Notes: generated by a model from the sequence alone, not told the origin. Shown: positions 1-9,589, counted from the stretch's first letter. The stretch: DNA of 45,624 nt from Nitrososphaerota archaeon (GCA_031274765.1 JAISPR010000009.1:1-45624), one strand, 5' to 3'. Numbers and translations are program-made.

Positions 1-273
1 TTTATGGTTATGTTGGGGGTTTGTTTGATTTGTTTTTTGATTTGTTGGTTTTGTTTGGGTGTGAGTTTGCTTTTGTTTTTGGGGTAGGGTTTGGGTTTGT
101 GGTTTTCTGTTTTTTGGTATTGTTTGTAGATTTTTGTTGTGGAGCTTTTGGCTGATGTCTTTTATTTTGGTTAGGATTGTTTTTTCTGTTTCGCCTCGTT
201 TTTTTGCTTCGATTATCATTTGGCGTTTTTCGTTTGATATTGGTCGCATGATGGAGTAATCGTTAACTCTCAT
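1..273 (-). pseudogene. IS630-family transposase, N-terminal fragment, frameshifted
   Basis: Read on the minus strand from an ATG at 273 (second ATG at 249), this starts MRPISNEKRQMIIEAKKRGE, the helix-turn-helix opening typical of IS630-type (Tc1/mariner-like) transposases. Near 140-150 the frame breaks. In the shifted frame the reading continues as TTKIYKQYQKTENHKPKPYP and then KSKLTPKQNQQIKKQIKQTP, which is the usual second DNA-binding half of these proteins. The rest runs off the left window edge, so the catalytic D-D-E part is not seen. The frame break makes it a pseudogene unless the assembly is wrong. The coding strand is almost purely A/C, hence the G/T-rich plus strand. Confidence 0.65.
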
Positions 274-962
274 ATATGTTTTGCGTTAATATGACTTCAC
301 GTTGCTATATTAGGGTTTGTAGTTGGTTGTGTAGGTCTATGATTATGTCGATAGTTCTTCTTTGGTGAGTTTTTTGTGTCTGTTTTGTTCTTGGGGTTTT
401 GTGTTGTGTTTGTTTTTGTTCTATCTAAGTTATGTATATGTTTGGTTTAATTTGTGGGTGTGGTTTGTGTGTTTGGGTGTGTGTTTTTGTGGTTTTTTTG
501 TTGGGGTTGTGTGTTTGTGTTTGTGTGGTTGGGTTTGTTGTGTTGTTTTGGTGTGAGGTTTTGTTTTGTGTTTGTTTGTGTTGGTTGGTTGTGTTTTTGT
601 TGGGGGTTGAATCCCTGCGCTACGACTGAACAGTTACCATAAAATAACCTCCAACCAGAGTTGTCGCGTCAGCAACGTGAGATTTTGGACGCATTAAAAG
701 TGAAAAACTGCCACTGTTGATACACATATAATTTTCTCGGGAATTTACGTCTGTAAGGTGTTGGCTGGAAAGATTTCTGGTAACAATGTGTTTGGTGCAG
801 AAAGTCTAAATACTTTATAAACTTGATTGTTTCTCTGTTACCTGGTGTTTTCGAGTAAATGTGTTCCTGTATGCCTAGGTATCCTTATTGTGCGGTACAA
901 TTATTCTTGAGAAAATGTTCTCGAGGCAGTTTTTTTACTTGCGGCTACAAACCAGAGTATTA
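274..962. other. G/T-rich spacer with a possible transposase C-terminal relic at 618-719 (+)
   Basis: From about 360 to 600 the plus strand is nearly all G and T. The open frames here encode only low-complexity V/F/C/L/G runs and I do not call them genes. From 618 to 719 (+) the sequence becomes normal and can be read as NPCATTEQLP, stop, then PELSRQQREILDALKVK and a final stop. That looks like the C-terminal tail of a decayed transposase, but the match is from memory of family style only. I see nothing else up to the MITE at 964. Confidence 0.3.
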
Positions 963-963
963 A

Positions 964-1096
964 GGCCTTTCGCTATTTTAGGTGGGTACACTCATTTGCC
1001 CTTCTTCAAGCTTGCCTATGTTCTCCCTTATGTTTTATATAACATTATGCCGCAACGAAACTTATTGACTCTACCCACCTGATTTGACGAATAACC
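964..1096. mobile_element. MITE family A, copy 1 (133 bp, 8-bp target duplication)
   Basis: A 133-bp non-coding element closely matches 34790-34922 (about 80% identical by eye, same length). Both ends begin with GG, and the ends are imperfect terminal inverted repeats of 24 bp (16 matches by my count) whose inner eight bases AGGTGGGT/ACCCACCT are perfect. The flanks are AGTATTAA (956-963) and TGTATTAA (1097-1104), 7 of 8 identical, which fits an 8-bp target-site duplication. GG ends, about 24-bp inverted repeats and 8-bp duplications are all compatible with mobilisation by an IS1-family transposase. A decayed IS1 element is present at 38753-39535, but its terminal sequence differs. Confidence 0.75.
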
Positions 1097-1200
1097 TGTA
1101 TTAATGCTAAACTATTATGTGTATCTAAAATTTAATACTGTGTGCTAAAAAGGTTGTTATAAAACGATGTACTTTTAACTGTATTGAAAAATGATGCTGA

Positions 1201-2982
1201 TTACATTATTTTTTCCAAATCAACAACAAACCGTTCAAACATTTTTAAACTATTTCTCCAAAAATCTGGCTTTGTTAGATCCAATCCAACAATTTCGCCA
1301 AGTTCTTCAGGTGATTTACTACTGCCTGCAGAGAGCAGGCCAATCAACTTGGGCACAAACCCCGCCCCTTCCTCCATATACCGTTCATAGAGCGCATAAA
1401 CAAACATTTGTGCATACACATAAGGATAATTATAGAAGCGATAGTTTGCCATATAGTAGTGGGGTTTCATTGTCCATTCTGCTTCCATTTCTGGCAGCCA
1501 CTCCACAGCATCGTCAAAAATACGGTTCCGTGCCCGTGTCCAATGCTGGCATATAGTAGGATAATCCAAGAACTCTTCTTTTACGATGGATTCATAGAGA
1601 GCCTGCTCAAACCATACTCGTGCCGTAACCTGAAACGCCGTCATACCCGCCTCATCTAAAACCAGACAAAGAAGCGCTCTCTGTTCCGCAGTTGTTTTTG
1701 CACTTCTAAGCATCAAATCTGTGAGCAAAAGCTCGCCAAAAATCGAGGCTGTCTCAGCAACAATTGAGGGTACATCAATATTTAGACGCGTTTGGTTTCT
1801 GGACATATACCAATCATGAGTGGCATGTCCCAGCTCATGTGCCAATGTAAAGACATCGCTTAGCGTTCCATTGAAACTTTGTAATATATATCCAGATTTG
1901 CCATTGTAGTGGGTTGCACAAAAAGCTCCATTACGTTTACCAAAACGAGGTGATGCGTCAATGTGGCGTTTTTGGAACATCTCCCTAACCGCTTCGGCAT
2001 ATTGGGAACCAAAATTATTGTAGGCTTCTGTAATTATAGTTTGGGCTTGTGAAAAGCTGAATTTTTGTTCTGGCATGCTTGGTAGAGGTGCTGTTATGTC
2101 ATAATTAGACAACACCGGGACATCCATCAATTTTGCCTTCATTTTGAGATAGCGGCGATAGCCAACGGCGCCTTCCGCGATGGTTCCAAGCAGACCATCA
2201 ATTATGCTCTGTTGAATATCATTATTTATTAGGCTAGCTTCCATGAATGATGCATATTTTCGTCGCTTAGTCACTGTCACCCAATCGTTGCAAATGCTTC
2301 GCAGAGCAGATGCAAAAATTTCTCCATCCCTGCCCAGAAGCCCATAAATTGCTCGATTTGCTGATTCTCGCGTGACGCGGTCGGGATGAGACAACAAACC
2401 ATTAGCTTCACCATAGCTAAGCGTCTTTTTCTCACACAGAACCGTCACTTCAAAGAGCCGAGTGTTTAACCATTTACTTTGCAACTCCTCCCACGCATTG
2501 ACGCCAAACTGATCTTTTTCGATAATGAGCTGCTCCTCTACCTCACTAAGTTGATGCTCAACCCGTCGTAGCACACGTTGTAACATATGTCTATAATTAG
2601 CTAAGACAGGGGCATCTATGAGCTGGGGGTTACTTTTTATGAGACCACTTAACTCAAGTGAATAAAATGTCAGTTGCTTGGTGAGTTTAGCTTCAAACTT
2701 GCTTATCCGGTCATTGAATGCTTGTGTATTTATTTGTGTCATATCTGCGGCAAACGCTAAACTTGAAAACAATGAAACATCGCTGATCTTCGCATCAAAT
2801 GTTTCAACTTCCCTGAGGCACTCAAGCAATCCACCCGCAGATAAACCTGCCATTTTACCCCGATATTTTTCTTCAAACATATCTGCACACGCCGCCGCTT
2901 GAGTAATGGCTTGGTTGATCTTTGGGTCTGTCACACCCAAAAAAAGCTCTGATAAATCCCATGTTATTTGTTGTGATGCCAT
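1201..2982 (-). CDS. pepF: M3 family oligoendopeptidase (PepF-like)
   Basis: This is a zinc metallopeptidase of family M3B that cleaves short peptides in the cytoplasm. The 593-residue length is normal for PepF/oligoendopeptidase F. The catalytic motif HELGHATHDWY lies near residues 382-392, giving the two zinc histidines and the catalytic glutamate. The downstream segment VPSIVAETASIFGE supplies the third zinc-ligand glutamate region. No signal peptide is visible, which fits a cytosolic enzyme. The start is an ATG preceded on the minus strand by an AT-rich promoter region. The gene stands alone between the MITE at 964 and the zinc-ribbon gene. The coding strand changes from A/C-rich at the 5' end to G/T-rich at the 3' end, like other genes in the window. 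Confidence 0.92.
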   Translation of the reverse strand: MASQQITWDLSELFLGVTDPKINQAITQAAACADMFEEKYRGKMAGLSAGGLLECLREVETFDAKISDVSLFSSLAFAADMTQINTQAFNDRISKFEAKLTKQLTFYSLELSGLIKSNPQLIDAPVLANYRHMLQRVLRRVEHQLSEVEEQLIIEKDQFGVNAWEELQSKWLNTRLFEVTVLCEKKTLSYGEANGLLSHPDRVTRESANRAIYGLLGRDGEIFASALRSICNDWVTVTKRRKYASFMEASLINNDIQQSIIDGLLGTIAEGAVGYRRYLKMKAKLMDVPVLSNYDITAPLPSMPEQKFSFSQAQTIITEAYNNFGSQYAEAVREMFQKRHIDASPRFGKRNGAFCATHYNGKSGYILQSFNGTLSDVFTLAHELGHATHDWYMSRNQTRLNIDVPSIVAETASIFGELLLTDLMLRSAKTTAEQRALLCLVLDEAGMTAFQVTARVWFEQALYESIVKEEFLDYPTICQHWTRARNRIFDDAVEWLPEMEAEWTMKPHYYMANYRFYNYPYVYAQMFVYALYERYMEEGAGFVPKLIGLLSAGSSKSPEELGEIVGLDLTKPDFWRNSLKMFERFVVDLEKIM

Positions 2983-3207
2983 GTCTGTGCCTCTAAATAT
3001 AATGTGGCCGCTGGGTTATTTTGTGTTATGCTACACATTCACTGCTCACGTACCTCAAATATTTAACACGCCCTGTACAGTGAATCAACCAAACAAAATC
3101 ATAATAACAATAAATTCATATAAATAATTATAAAAAAAATAAAATTAAAAACAGAAAATGGGAACCTAAAGCTTATCTGAGTTATTCACCCAAACGCTAT
3201 AGTTCTC

Positions 3208-3390
3208 TTAACACATCAGTGTCTGTTCCAAGGCGGCAAGAACCAACTTGCAACCTTTTTTAACGGTGACAAAGTCAGATCCACAGACGGGACAAGGGAC
3301 CAACTCATATTCCCCGATAGCGTCGAATTCAAAGGTTGCCCGACATTGAGGACAGGTGAACCGCACTGATGCGACGATTGGTATTTTCAT
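3208..3390 (-). CDS. Small LysW-like zinc-ribbon protein
   Basis: A 60-residue protein starts at ATG 3390, where a good Shine-Dalgarno (GGAGGAG) lies a few bases upstream on the minus strand. A longer frame up to 3456 is open but lacks this signal. It contains two zinc-binding knuckles, FTCPQC and VPCPVCG, spaced as in LysW/ArgW carrier proteins and related ribbons. It lacks the C-terminal EDWGE tail by which LysW carries lysine or arginine intermediates, and ends in TLMC instead. No lysine or arginine biosynthesis genes are nearby. I would call it a LysW-like zinc ribbon of unknown role, perhaps nucleic-acid or protein binding, rather than true LysW. Confidence 0.75.
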   Translation of the reverse strand: MKIPIVASVRFTCPQCRATFEFDAIGEYELVPCPVCGSDFVTVKKGCKLVLAALEQTLMC

Positions 3391-3642
3391 AGTTTCTCCT
3401 CCATTTAATTTTTGAACTTGGTATGCAATTAAGCGTTTGACTGTAGTTGCTGACAACTATATAGAAACAACTTACTTGTATCACTACATATATACCAAAC
3501 TAATGTATTAACTTTATTGTGCAACGCCACACTACAAACACAATCCTGCCCAGCACAACATCAAAACTATCCTCCGCTTCACTTTAGCCCCTCTTGAACA
3601 TAAACTTAAAAATATCCCTATACCTTCTGAAAGAAGAATTAC

Positions 3643-4560
3643 ATGAAAATCGGAAACGTTAACATAAACAATCCATTCGTCCTTGCCCCCATGGCCGCCG
3701 TCAACTGCACTGCCTTTAGAATATTATGCAAAGAAAACAAGGCCGGCCTAGTTTATACCCAAATGTTTGATACAGACATCCTCAAAAACAAATCCAAACA
3801 GGAAATCAAAGATCTCCTCAACATAACAAGATTCGAAAGACCAATAAGTGTCCAATTAATAGGTAACAACGAAGCCGCTCTGATTAAGAGTGTAGGTCAA
3901 ATAGAAGAACACGCAGATATTATTGATTTCAACGTTGGGTGCAGTGAAAAAGAAATTCTCCAACAAGGTTACGGTGCATTTTTACTGTCAAATCTTTCCC
4001 TCTTAGAACGGCTTGTACGAAAAATGGTTAACTCAACAGAAAAACCAATCACAGTAAAAATGCGCATAGGCATGGATGCTCAACACATAATCGCTGTAAA
4101 AGTCGCTACAATGTTACAGAATGCCGGTGCAGCAGCAATATGCATGCATGGTCGAACTGCACAGCAAAAACTTGCCAAAAAAATTAACTGGACAATAATG
4201 AAGCAGACCAAAGAAAAAATCACCATACCTCTGATGGCTAACGGTGATGTTACAAGCTACCAAGGAGGTCTTGAACTTTTGAACAAGACCAGTTGCGATT
4301 TTGTCATGATCGGCAGAGGCGCAAGAGATTGCCCATGGATCTTTGATCCAGAAAAACAACAAATCAATAATACCGGTATAAAACAACAGATCCTGCGTTT
4401 TATCGAATTATACAATGAATATGAAAATCGTGGCTCATCCCAAGAAGTCAGAGAGCATGTTTTTTGGATGTTAAAAGATTATAACACAAAACAAAACACC
4501 CGTGCAGTTCTAAAATTAAGATATATCAAAGATATAGAGCATTTTATCACTTCATTATAG
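3643..4560 (+). CDS. dus: tRNA-dihydrouridine synthase
   Basis: An FMN-dependent enzyme that reduces uridines in tRNA D-loops. The 305-residue protein opens with NPFVLAPMAAVNCTAFR, the start of the TIM barrel. The catalytic cysteine sits in DFNVGCSEKEIL, where most relatives have GCP, so the proline is replaced by serine. KITIPLMANGDV and VMIGRGARDCPW are the usual phosphate-binding strands near the C-terminal half of the barrel. The start is ATG 3643 and a purine-rich stretch GAAAGAAG precedes it. The gene is A/C-rich on the coding strand. It appears monocistronic, followed by about 200 bp without genes and then transposase debris. Substrate position on the tRNA cannot be decided from sequence alone. 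Confidence 0.9.
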   Translation: MKIGNVNINNPFVLAPMAAVNCTAFRILCKENKAGLVYTQMFDTDILKNKSKQEIKDLLNITRFERPISVQLIGNNEAALIKSVGQIEEHADIIDFNVGCSEKEILQQGYGAFLLSNLSLLERLVRKMVNSTEKPITVKMRIGMDAQHIIAVKVATMLQNAGAAAICMHGRTAQQKLAKKINWTIMKQTKEKITIPLMANGDVTSYQGGLELLNKTSCDFVMIGRGARDCPWIFDPEKQQINNTGIKQQILRFIELYNEYENRGSSQEVREHVFWMLKDYNTKQNTRAVLKLRYIKDIEHFITSL

Positions 4561-4776
4561 AAAAACCGGTATCTACAGATGTCTTTTATGTTTATCAAAT
4601 CGTTTCAAAAATAAATCCTCCTAGATTCCAGATATATCCCGATTAACTTGGACGATGGCTCTTTTTTTAGGTGAAAGACCAAATAACTAACGTAACCTTA
4701 TTTCTAACTATGACGGGTGCTCAACCAATGTTATAGCCGAATAGATTAAATTTTAGACAGCAACATAATTATTAAC

Positions 4777-5410
4777 ATGACCCACAGTCACGATTTCCGA
4801 GAAGCAACCCTACATACAAACAAAACAACCACACCATAAAACAAACCTGCCAAACTTTCAACATAACCAAACAAACCTACTACAACTGGAAAAACCAAAA
4901 ACAAAAAACAGGCAACCTCCAACCCAAAAAACACGGCCCGAAAAAGAAAAATCGACCCCCAAAAACTAAAAACCTACACAGAACAACACCCCGACGCCTA
5001 TCTCAAAGAAATCGCCCAACACTTCAACTGCAAAGCCCCATCCATATATGCTGCTATGGTCAAACACAAATTAACCCGTAAAAAAAACTTTCACCTACCG
5101 CGAAAAATCCCCCGAAAACGAATCATCCACTAAACTCTTCTAAACAAGATTCCAGAAGTAAACTGCGCTTATATTGATGAATGCGGCATAAAAAAAGACT
5201 TGGTGCGCGAATACGCCTATACGCCCCGAGGAAAACGCGTCGAAGATACCAAATGTGGACGAAAATTTCACCGCCTAAACATCATAGGGGTCTCTTTAAT
5301 GGTAAGGTGGTGGCGCCTATGTGTTATGAGCATTGACGGCGGGTGCGTTTTTTGAGTGGTGGTTTGAGATGGATTTTTTATTTGTGTGTGTAGTTATGTG
5401 TTTCGGGAAT
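4777..5410 (+). pseudogene. IS630-family transposase, multiply frameshifted, 3' truncated
   Basis: Conserved IS630-type blocks are spread over several frames. A helix-turn-helix part reads TIKQTCQTFNITKQTYYNW, followed by KTYTEQHPDAYLKEIAQHF and SIYAAMVKHKLTRKKNF. The first catalytic aspartate block reads AYIDECGIKKDLVREYAYTP and RGKRVEDTKCGRKFHRLNII. After a further shift come GKVVAPMCYE and ALTAGAFFEWWFEMDFL. At least four frame changes and internal stops are needed to join them. The C-terminal part with the second and third acidic residues is missing, so this is a dead remnant. Clear terminal inverted repeats were not found. The 5' half is strongly A/C-rich and the 3' half G/T-rich on the coding strand. 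Confidence 0.85.
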
Positions 5411-5755
5411 CCAGGATAACAAGCATTACAGCACAACGCAAAACTAAGCTATTCTGTTATATGACTGTTATATGAGAAAATTGTGTTTGTGCTATATGTT
5501 GTTTGTTTTGTGCAATATGTATTAAATAAACAAAGCATAATTAGATTGCTAATGCATTAAATTTTGCATGTAATGGATAGATGTTCGAAAATATCGCTTT
5601 TATTTTTCATATGACCTGTAGCGGCAACAACGCAGAAATCGGTGATAAACGAACTAGAAAACTCAAGTTTCCCTGAGCAAACTGTCCCAAAAGGTTTTCA
5701 CAGCTTTTATGAAACTCGTTTTATGAACCCGGTTGATCTGTGTTTTGTGTATCTG
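5411..5755. other. Intergenic, nothing recognised
   Basis: About 345 bp lie between the transposase remnant and the end of the membrane-protein gene. The sequence is AT-rich. A 65-codon frame from 5642 runs into the opposite gene and has no recognisable features, so I leave it out. Confidence 0.5.
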
Positions 5756-7000
5756 TTAGTATGCTCCCAACAGAGTTGTGTAATCCAAAACGTATCCTAT
5801 GATGCCTGCCACATAGGACAACACCCACATAATTACTAACAGTTTCACTATTTTTTGACTTTTGTCTGGGAAAGTGGTTAGGTTGGGGCGCCAAAGTGCA
5901 ATAAACCACACCCCCAAAATGATGGCTGGAAGCGAAAGCACACTGTGTGCAACAAGTTCTGCGATTTTGAGGGGTGAACTGACGTAGGCTCCAAGTGAAC
6001 TGTCTGCAGGAGACCACATCATAAAAACTGACGCAAAACTAACTAAAGTGGCGATAACCACCGCAGACATCAAAAACCAATGTACAAAATAGTTGCCTGA
6101 TTTTCTAAACCTCATGCTCGCCAAAATCAACCCCATCCAAAAACTTTGCATGAGCATGTTGGCCTCTGCATTACTCAATCCCAGATTTATCCAAATTGAT
6201 GGTATGAACATAGCCCCAAATACCACAACTCCCACAATTATGGTTGCAGAAATCGTTTTTTTTGTTAATGGTGAGAGGCGTAAACTGAGGGCCACTAATT
6301 TCTCTTTTTGCCAAATAATCAGGGTTGAAATCGAGATCACAATCCCAAGTACCAAACCCGAGATAACTAACGCAAAAACTGATCGCTCCAAACCAAAAAT
6401 CTGTCTGTCCCACATGTTGGTGGCGATTGCGCTACAGGTAATTGTTAAGTCCTCAAAATACCAGCCCTCTTTATTTGTATGGTTTTTGGCCACCTCTACT
6501 GAACCGATAAAGAAACCGGTCGCTTTATCCCATTCCTTGACTTGTCTTATTGAATCATTGCCATAGGTTATTGTTCGGGTTGCACCCAATACTTCTTTCT
6601 GTTCTTCACGCTGAATAACTATGTTGGTGGGGTTAGAGGAGTAGTCAAAGAATGTGTCACCCAGACCAAGATTGGCGGGGATGATGGTCCATCCCTCGAC
6701 ATTTCCTTGAGTAAAGTTAAATTTCCAGATTGCGCTCCCCATTGTTCCGTTAGCGTATCTGGTGGTGACATTTACAGAGAACGCGGCTCCGTCGATCGTT
6801 AGAACCTCCATTCGCATCCATCGTACATCATGGGTCGGTGGCATGTTGCCTGTGCCCGTTATGGTGATATCATATTCCATCCAGTCGCCTTCTTTGACTC
6901 CTACGGTTTGGCTTATGTGAGCACCAGCTGTTAGAGTAGTTACTGAAAAGCAAATCATTAGGAGCGCTAAGGTTAAAGGTGCGGCTTTTTTTTGTTTCAT
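5756..7000 (-). CDS. Membrane protein with extracellular beta domain and C-terminal helical bundle
   Basis: A 414-residue protein from ATG 7000; an upstream GTG at 7021 is in frame but less likely. The first 30 residues form a secretion signal or anchor (basic MKQKK, then hydrophobic, ending around TAGAHISQT). Residues about 30-200 are an outside domain with several N-x-S/T sites and a strand-rich look (VGVKEGDWMEYDIT). From about residue 215 to the end I count six or seven hydrophobic segments. I do not recognise a family with known function; proteins of this layout are common as uncharacterised archaeal surface proteins. On the minus strand a TTTTAAA-like TATA box lies about 25-30 bases upstream of ATG 7000, so the mRNA may be leaderless. 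Confidence 0.75.
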   Translation of the reverse strand: MKQKKAAPLTLALLMICFSVTTLTAGAHISQTVGVKEGDWMEYDITITGTGNMPPTHDVRWMRMEVLTIDGAAFSVNVTTRYANGTMGSAIWKFNFTQGNVEGWTIIPANLGLGDTFFDYSSNPTNIVIQREEQKEVLGATRTITYGNDSIRQVKEWDKATGFFIGSVEVAKNHTNKEGWYFEDLTITCSAIATNMWDRQIFGLERSVFALVISGLVLGIVISISTLIIWQKEKLVALSLRLSPLTKKTISATIIVGVVVFGAMFIPSIWINLGLSNAEANMLMQSFWMGLILASMRFRKSGNYFVHWFLMSAVVIATLVSFASVFMMWSPADSSLGAYVSSPLKIAELVAHSVLSLPAIILGVWFIALWRPNLTTFPDKSQKIVKLLVIMWVLSYVAGIIGYVLDYTTLLGAY

Positions 7001-7417
7001 TGTAATGAATTTGACTAACACGCGTTTAAAAGTGTTTTTATCGTTTGTTTATTTGTGTAATTTTTGTGTTATTAGTGGGTTCAAAGCTTTTTATCCCTTT
7101 ATTTTTTTGGGGTCACGGTTAAGCCTTATAACTTTGGCAGTTTGATCCAATACAGCTAAAAAATAATTTTGCCTCAAAAATATTTTAAAAATAAAAAAAT
7201 TATTGTAAAAATAAGCAAAAACCCGCAACAACCTGTAATGTGAATAATTCAAAGTATTTTTTCCCAAACTGTTGAACGTGAGTTATAATGCATAACTGTC
7301 TTTAAATCGACGGTTCGAACCAAAAAACAAGACCTAAAAAAACGCCAAATTTAATCTCGATTTAAATCACCACTTAGCGTAAATGGGTACAAATTGCTTA
7401 TTTGGGGTTTTTGTTGG
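7001..7417. other. Intergenic AT-rich region, promoter of the membrane protein only
   Basis: It holds the presumed minus-strand promoter next to 7000. Otherwise I see only AT-rich sequence and no open frames with recognisable content. Confidence 0.4.
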
Positions 7418-7543
7418 TGCTACGGGCAGGATTTGAACCTGCGAACCCCTGCGGGAAAGGATATCCCATCCGCGGAGGCCAGACCTGCCGGCCAAACGTT
7501 GATCTTGAGTCCTTCACCTTTGACCTGGCTTGGTTACCGTAGC
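7418..7543 (-). tRNA. tRNA-Leu(CAA) with intron
   Basis: On the minus strand the acceptor GCTACGG pairs with CCGTAGC and is followed by discriminator A. The D arm is ACC...GGT. The anticodon stem AAGGA/TCCTT encloses the loop CTCAAGA with anticodon CAA. A leucine-type long variable arm and a T arm GCAGG-TTCAAAT-CCTGC complete it. The mature tRNA is 85 nt. A 41-nt intron at plus coordinates 7463-7503 interrupts it between positions 37 and 38, the canonical archaeal site cut by the bulge-helix-bulge endonuclease. No CCA is encoded. Confidence 0.93.
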
Positions 7544-7752
7544 TTGCAATGCATTACAAAGGGTTCGAATTCTGGCTTATTAAGTATTTGCCGTCATCAG
7601 CGCTGTTTAAGTGCTATCTTGAAGATTTGTCTTCAAGCATTAGCTTTTCTTTGAAAATATTGTTGTCTTAATTGGACTCTTGTTTTCTATATATCTGACA
7701 TTTGAATGCCAGTCGTTATCTGATTGACCTAAACCCAAGTTGTTGCCGACTA

Positions 7753-7893
7753 AGGAACAGCTAAGCGATAATCTGAGAAAAATCGTGTAAAACGAATTGT
7801 TAAATTTGTGGATATGTTAAAACCGCCTCAGATATGCCTCAGATTTACTTGCTAAAAACTGTTTGATCTCGCAAATTATCGCCGAACTGTTCC
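7753..7893. mobile_element. MITE family C, copy 1 (about 141 bp, flanked by TA)
   Basis: A non-coding element whose ends are inverted repeats beginning (A)GGAACAG and continuing to CGATAA, roughly 22 bp. It is flanked by TA at 7751-7752 and 7894-7895, the target duplication used by IS630/Tc1-mariner transposases. A second copy lies in opposite orientation at 44561-44702 and is roughly 85-90% identical by eye. It encodes nothing. The IS630 remnants in this window make an IS630-type helper plausible, although I could not match their ends. Confidence 0.72.
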
Positions 7894-7981
7894 TAAGGCG
7901 GCCGAGGGAATAAAAATAAATTCCGAAACGGAAATAATCTTGTTGCAAATAAATACTATCACATATAATGGAGGTTATCCA

Positions 7982-8434
7982 ATGGATGTCGTCGTTATCT
8001 ATTCAAGTCATCGTAATAACACTGAAAAAGTGGCTCAAGCAATAGCGGACCAACTCAAATGTTCCGCCGTAAAATTAACTGAAAATTTTGACGCCCGTAC
8101 TTTTTTTCTTGCGAGTTACACCTTGATTTTCTTAGGCACAGGTATCAGAGGTGGCGAACCTTATGTTGAGTTGCAAAATTTTATTAAAACCGCAAAATTC
8201 AAAAGTGGAGTGCGGTTTGTGCTCTTTATGACTTGGGCCGGAGGCGGTGCAAGCAATAGGCTGGCCTATGAGGTTGTTAAACGACAACTTGAGGCTATAG
8301 GTCAGAGGCTTGATGATGACTATTTTATTTGTCTAGGTCAAACGTTTGGCTTCACTCACAGGGGTAGACCTAATGTGGGCGATTTGGTCCAAGCCAAAAT
8401 TTGGTCTCAGCAAAAGCTACAATCTGTAGAATGA
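7982..8434 (+). CDS. Flavodoxin family protein
   Basis: A 150-residue FMN-binding flavodoxin-like electron carrier or reductase domain. I start it at ATG 7982, which has GGAGGT seven bases upstream; an in-frame TTG at 7940 lacks this. The N-terminal MDVVVIYSSHRNNTEKVA is the phosphate-binding loop of flavodoxins (T/S-x-x-N-T). The middle FLGTGIRGGEPYVELQNF and VLFMTWAGGGASN supply the isoalloxazine-contacting loops. The redox partner is not evident. The gene stands alone between tRNA-Leu and the rpo region. Confidence 0.88.
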   Translation: MDVVVIYSSHRNNTEKVAQAIADQLKCSAVKLTENFDARTFFLASYTLIFLGTGIRGGEPYVELQNFIKTAKFKSGVRFVLFMTWAGGGASNRLAYEVVKRQLEAIGQRLDDDYFICLGQTFGFTHRGRPNVGDLVQAKIWSQQKLQSVE

Positions 8435-8600
8435 TGCAGGTTTAGTGCATTTTTTGGGTTCAAAAAAACAAGGTTTGGGTGTGGAAGCTTACCTTGACCC
8501 ACAATTTGGTGACGGGTGAAAATACTTAAAAGGGGTTTGTTGTTGGGGTTTTAATTGAAATTTATAGACTGGATAAGATAGTTATGTTGTGATTTTTTGT

Positions 8601-8698
8601 GGCAACCTCCGAAAACCTACATTTTTCCAAAAAGCGCTTGCTGAAAACGGTGTAACTATGTTGTTTGGTTTTCTGAAATGGGGTTTTCGGAGGTTGCC
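8601..8698. mobile_element. MITE family B, copy 1 (98 bp, 4-bp target duplication)
   Basis: The ends are near-perfect 17-bp inverted repeats GGCAACCTCCGAAAACC. They are flanked by TTGT on both sides (8597-8600 and 8699-8702), a 4-bp target duplication. The interior has no open frame. A second copy lies inverted at 18824-18918. The two copies bracket the RNA polymerase gene cluster. Confidence 0.75.
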
Positions 8699-9418
8699 TT
8701 GTTTAATGGTGGTCTGGGTGATTTTGGTGTGTAGTGGGAGACTATCTGAGACCTAGAATTTTTTGTGTTTTGGTGTAATCGGTCGAAGAAAAAGGTGTCT
8801 TTTCTTGTGGTTAATGAATTTATATAATTGAGACAATTTCTTTTTTATTTTTTCTGTAGTGCCCTATTTTTGGTGGTTTTTTTTGAGAAAAACAGGCTAT
8901 TTACAGTAGCGTTCTACTGAAAATGATTGTTTTTTATGAGGGTGATTTTTTCAGCGTTTTTTAGTTTGAACACTTTTTATGTTAGGTATATGTATGGTTT
9001 GAAAAACATGTGTGATTTGATTTTTGATAGTTCAAATTGAGTATTTAGTATAAAAGAATGAAAACTCAGATAAATTAGGTACTGCTGAGTGTTATGAAAA
9101 ACGGGGAATAACGGTCGTTTTACAATTAGGTGCCAAAATTTAGGAAATAGGTGGCGACTTACTGTGTGTAGTACCTAAATTTTGCGGAATTAGGAATACC
9201 ATAAATAATGATGAATTGTCCAAGTTATTTGTTAACTGATCCTAAGTAATCAAGTAAGTAACCGTAAGTAGGCCCTGTTTTTTGCCTGTTTTTTATTTTG
9301 CACAATTAATTTTGATGATGTTTATTTGGTTCGCGCATTTTCGTCGAGCTTTTTTTTGTTATTAGCTCCTTGAAAAGTTTGGAAGCCCTTGTTTTCTGTC
9401 GTATATTTGATGACAACA

Positions 9419-9425
9419 TTTATAT
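9419..9425 (+). promoter_or_regulatory. Putative TATA box for the rpoB operon
   Basis: TTTATAT lies in CATTTATATGTAAGG. Initiation would be expected about 25 bases downstream, leaving a leader of roughly 140 bases before the TTG start at 9590. Confidence 0.45.
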
Positions 9426-9589
9426 GTAAGGTGCGTAGCATGTGTTTGTGCTCTTAGAAAAGTTTGGATTCCTTTTTCGACGCCGGACAGTCCAGCATCG
9501 GAGGAAATGTAAGATGGAAAATACATCACTGCATAAAAATTACAATAATTATTACACTTTTATGTTACATTTATGGGAGAATTAAAAAT

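Larger units (their letters stand above)
8435..9589. other. Long non-coding region upstream of rpoB (holds MITE B1 and the rpoB promoter)
   Basis: There is no gene here. It contains the 98-bp MITE at 8601-8698, AT-rich sequence, and at 9372-9395 and 9457-9480 two similar direct repeats around GAAAAGTTTGGA. The usual archaeal neighbour rpoH is absent from the space before rpoB. A stretch near 8887-8922 (TATTTACA...TTCTACT) resembles 19060-19090 upstream of the SMC operon; I cannot tell whether this is regulatory. Confidence 0.45.

Noticed and set aside
362-642. Overlapping open frames in the G/T-rich stretch
   Set aside because: They encode only low-complexity Val/Phe/Cys/Gly/Leu sequence produced by G/T-rich DNA; no start signals or family likeness.
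9464-9589. N-terminal extension of RpoB from TTG 9464
   Set aside because: The extra residues include a hydrophobic stretch never found in RpoB; TTG 9590 has GGGAGA upstream and the expected N-terminus.
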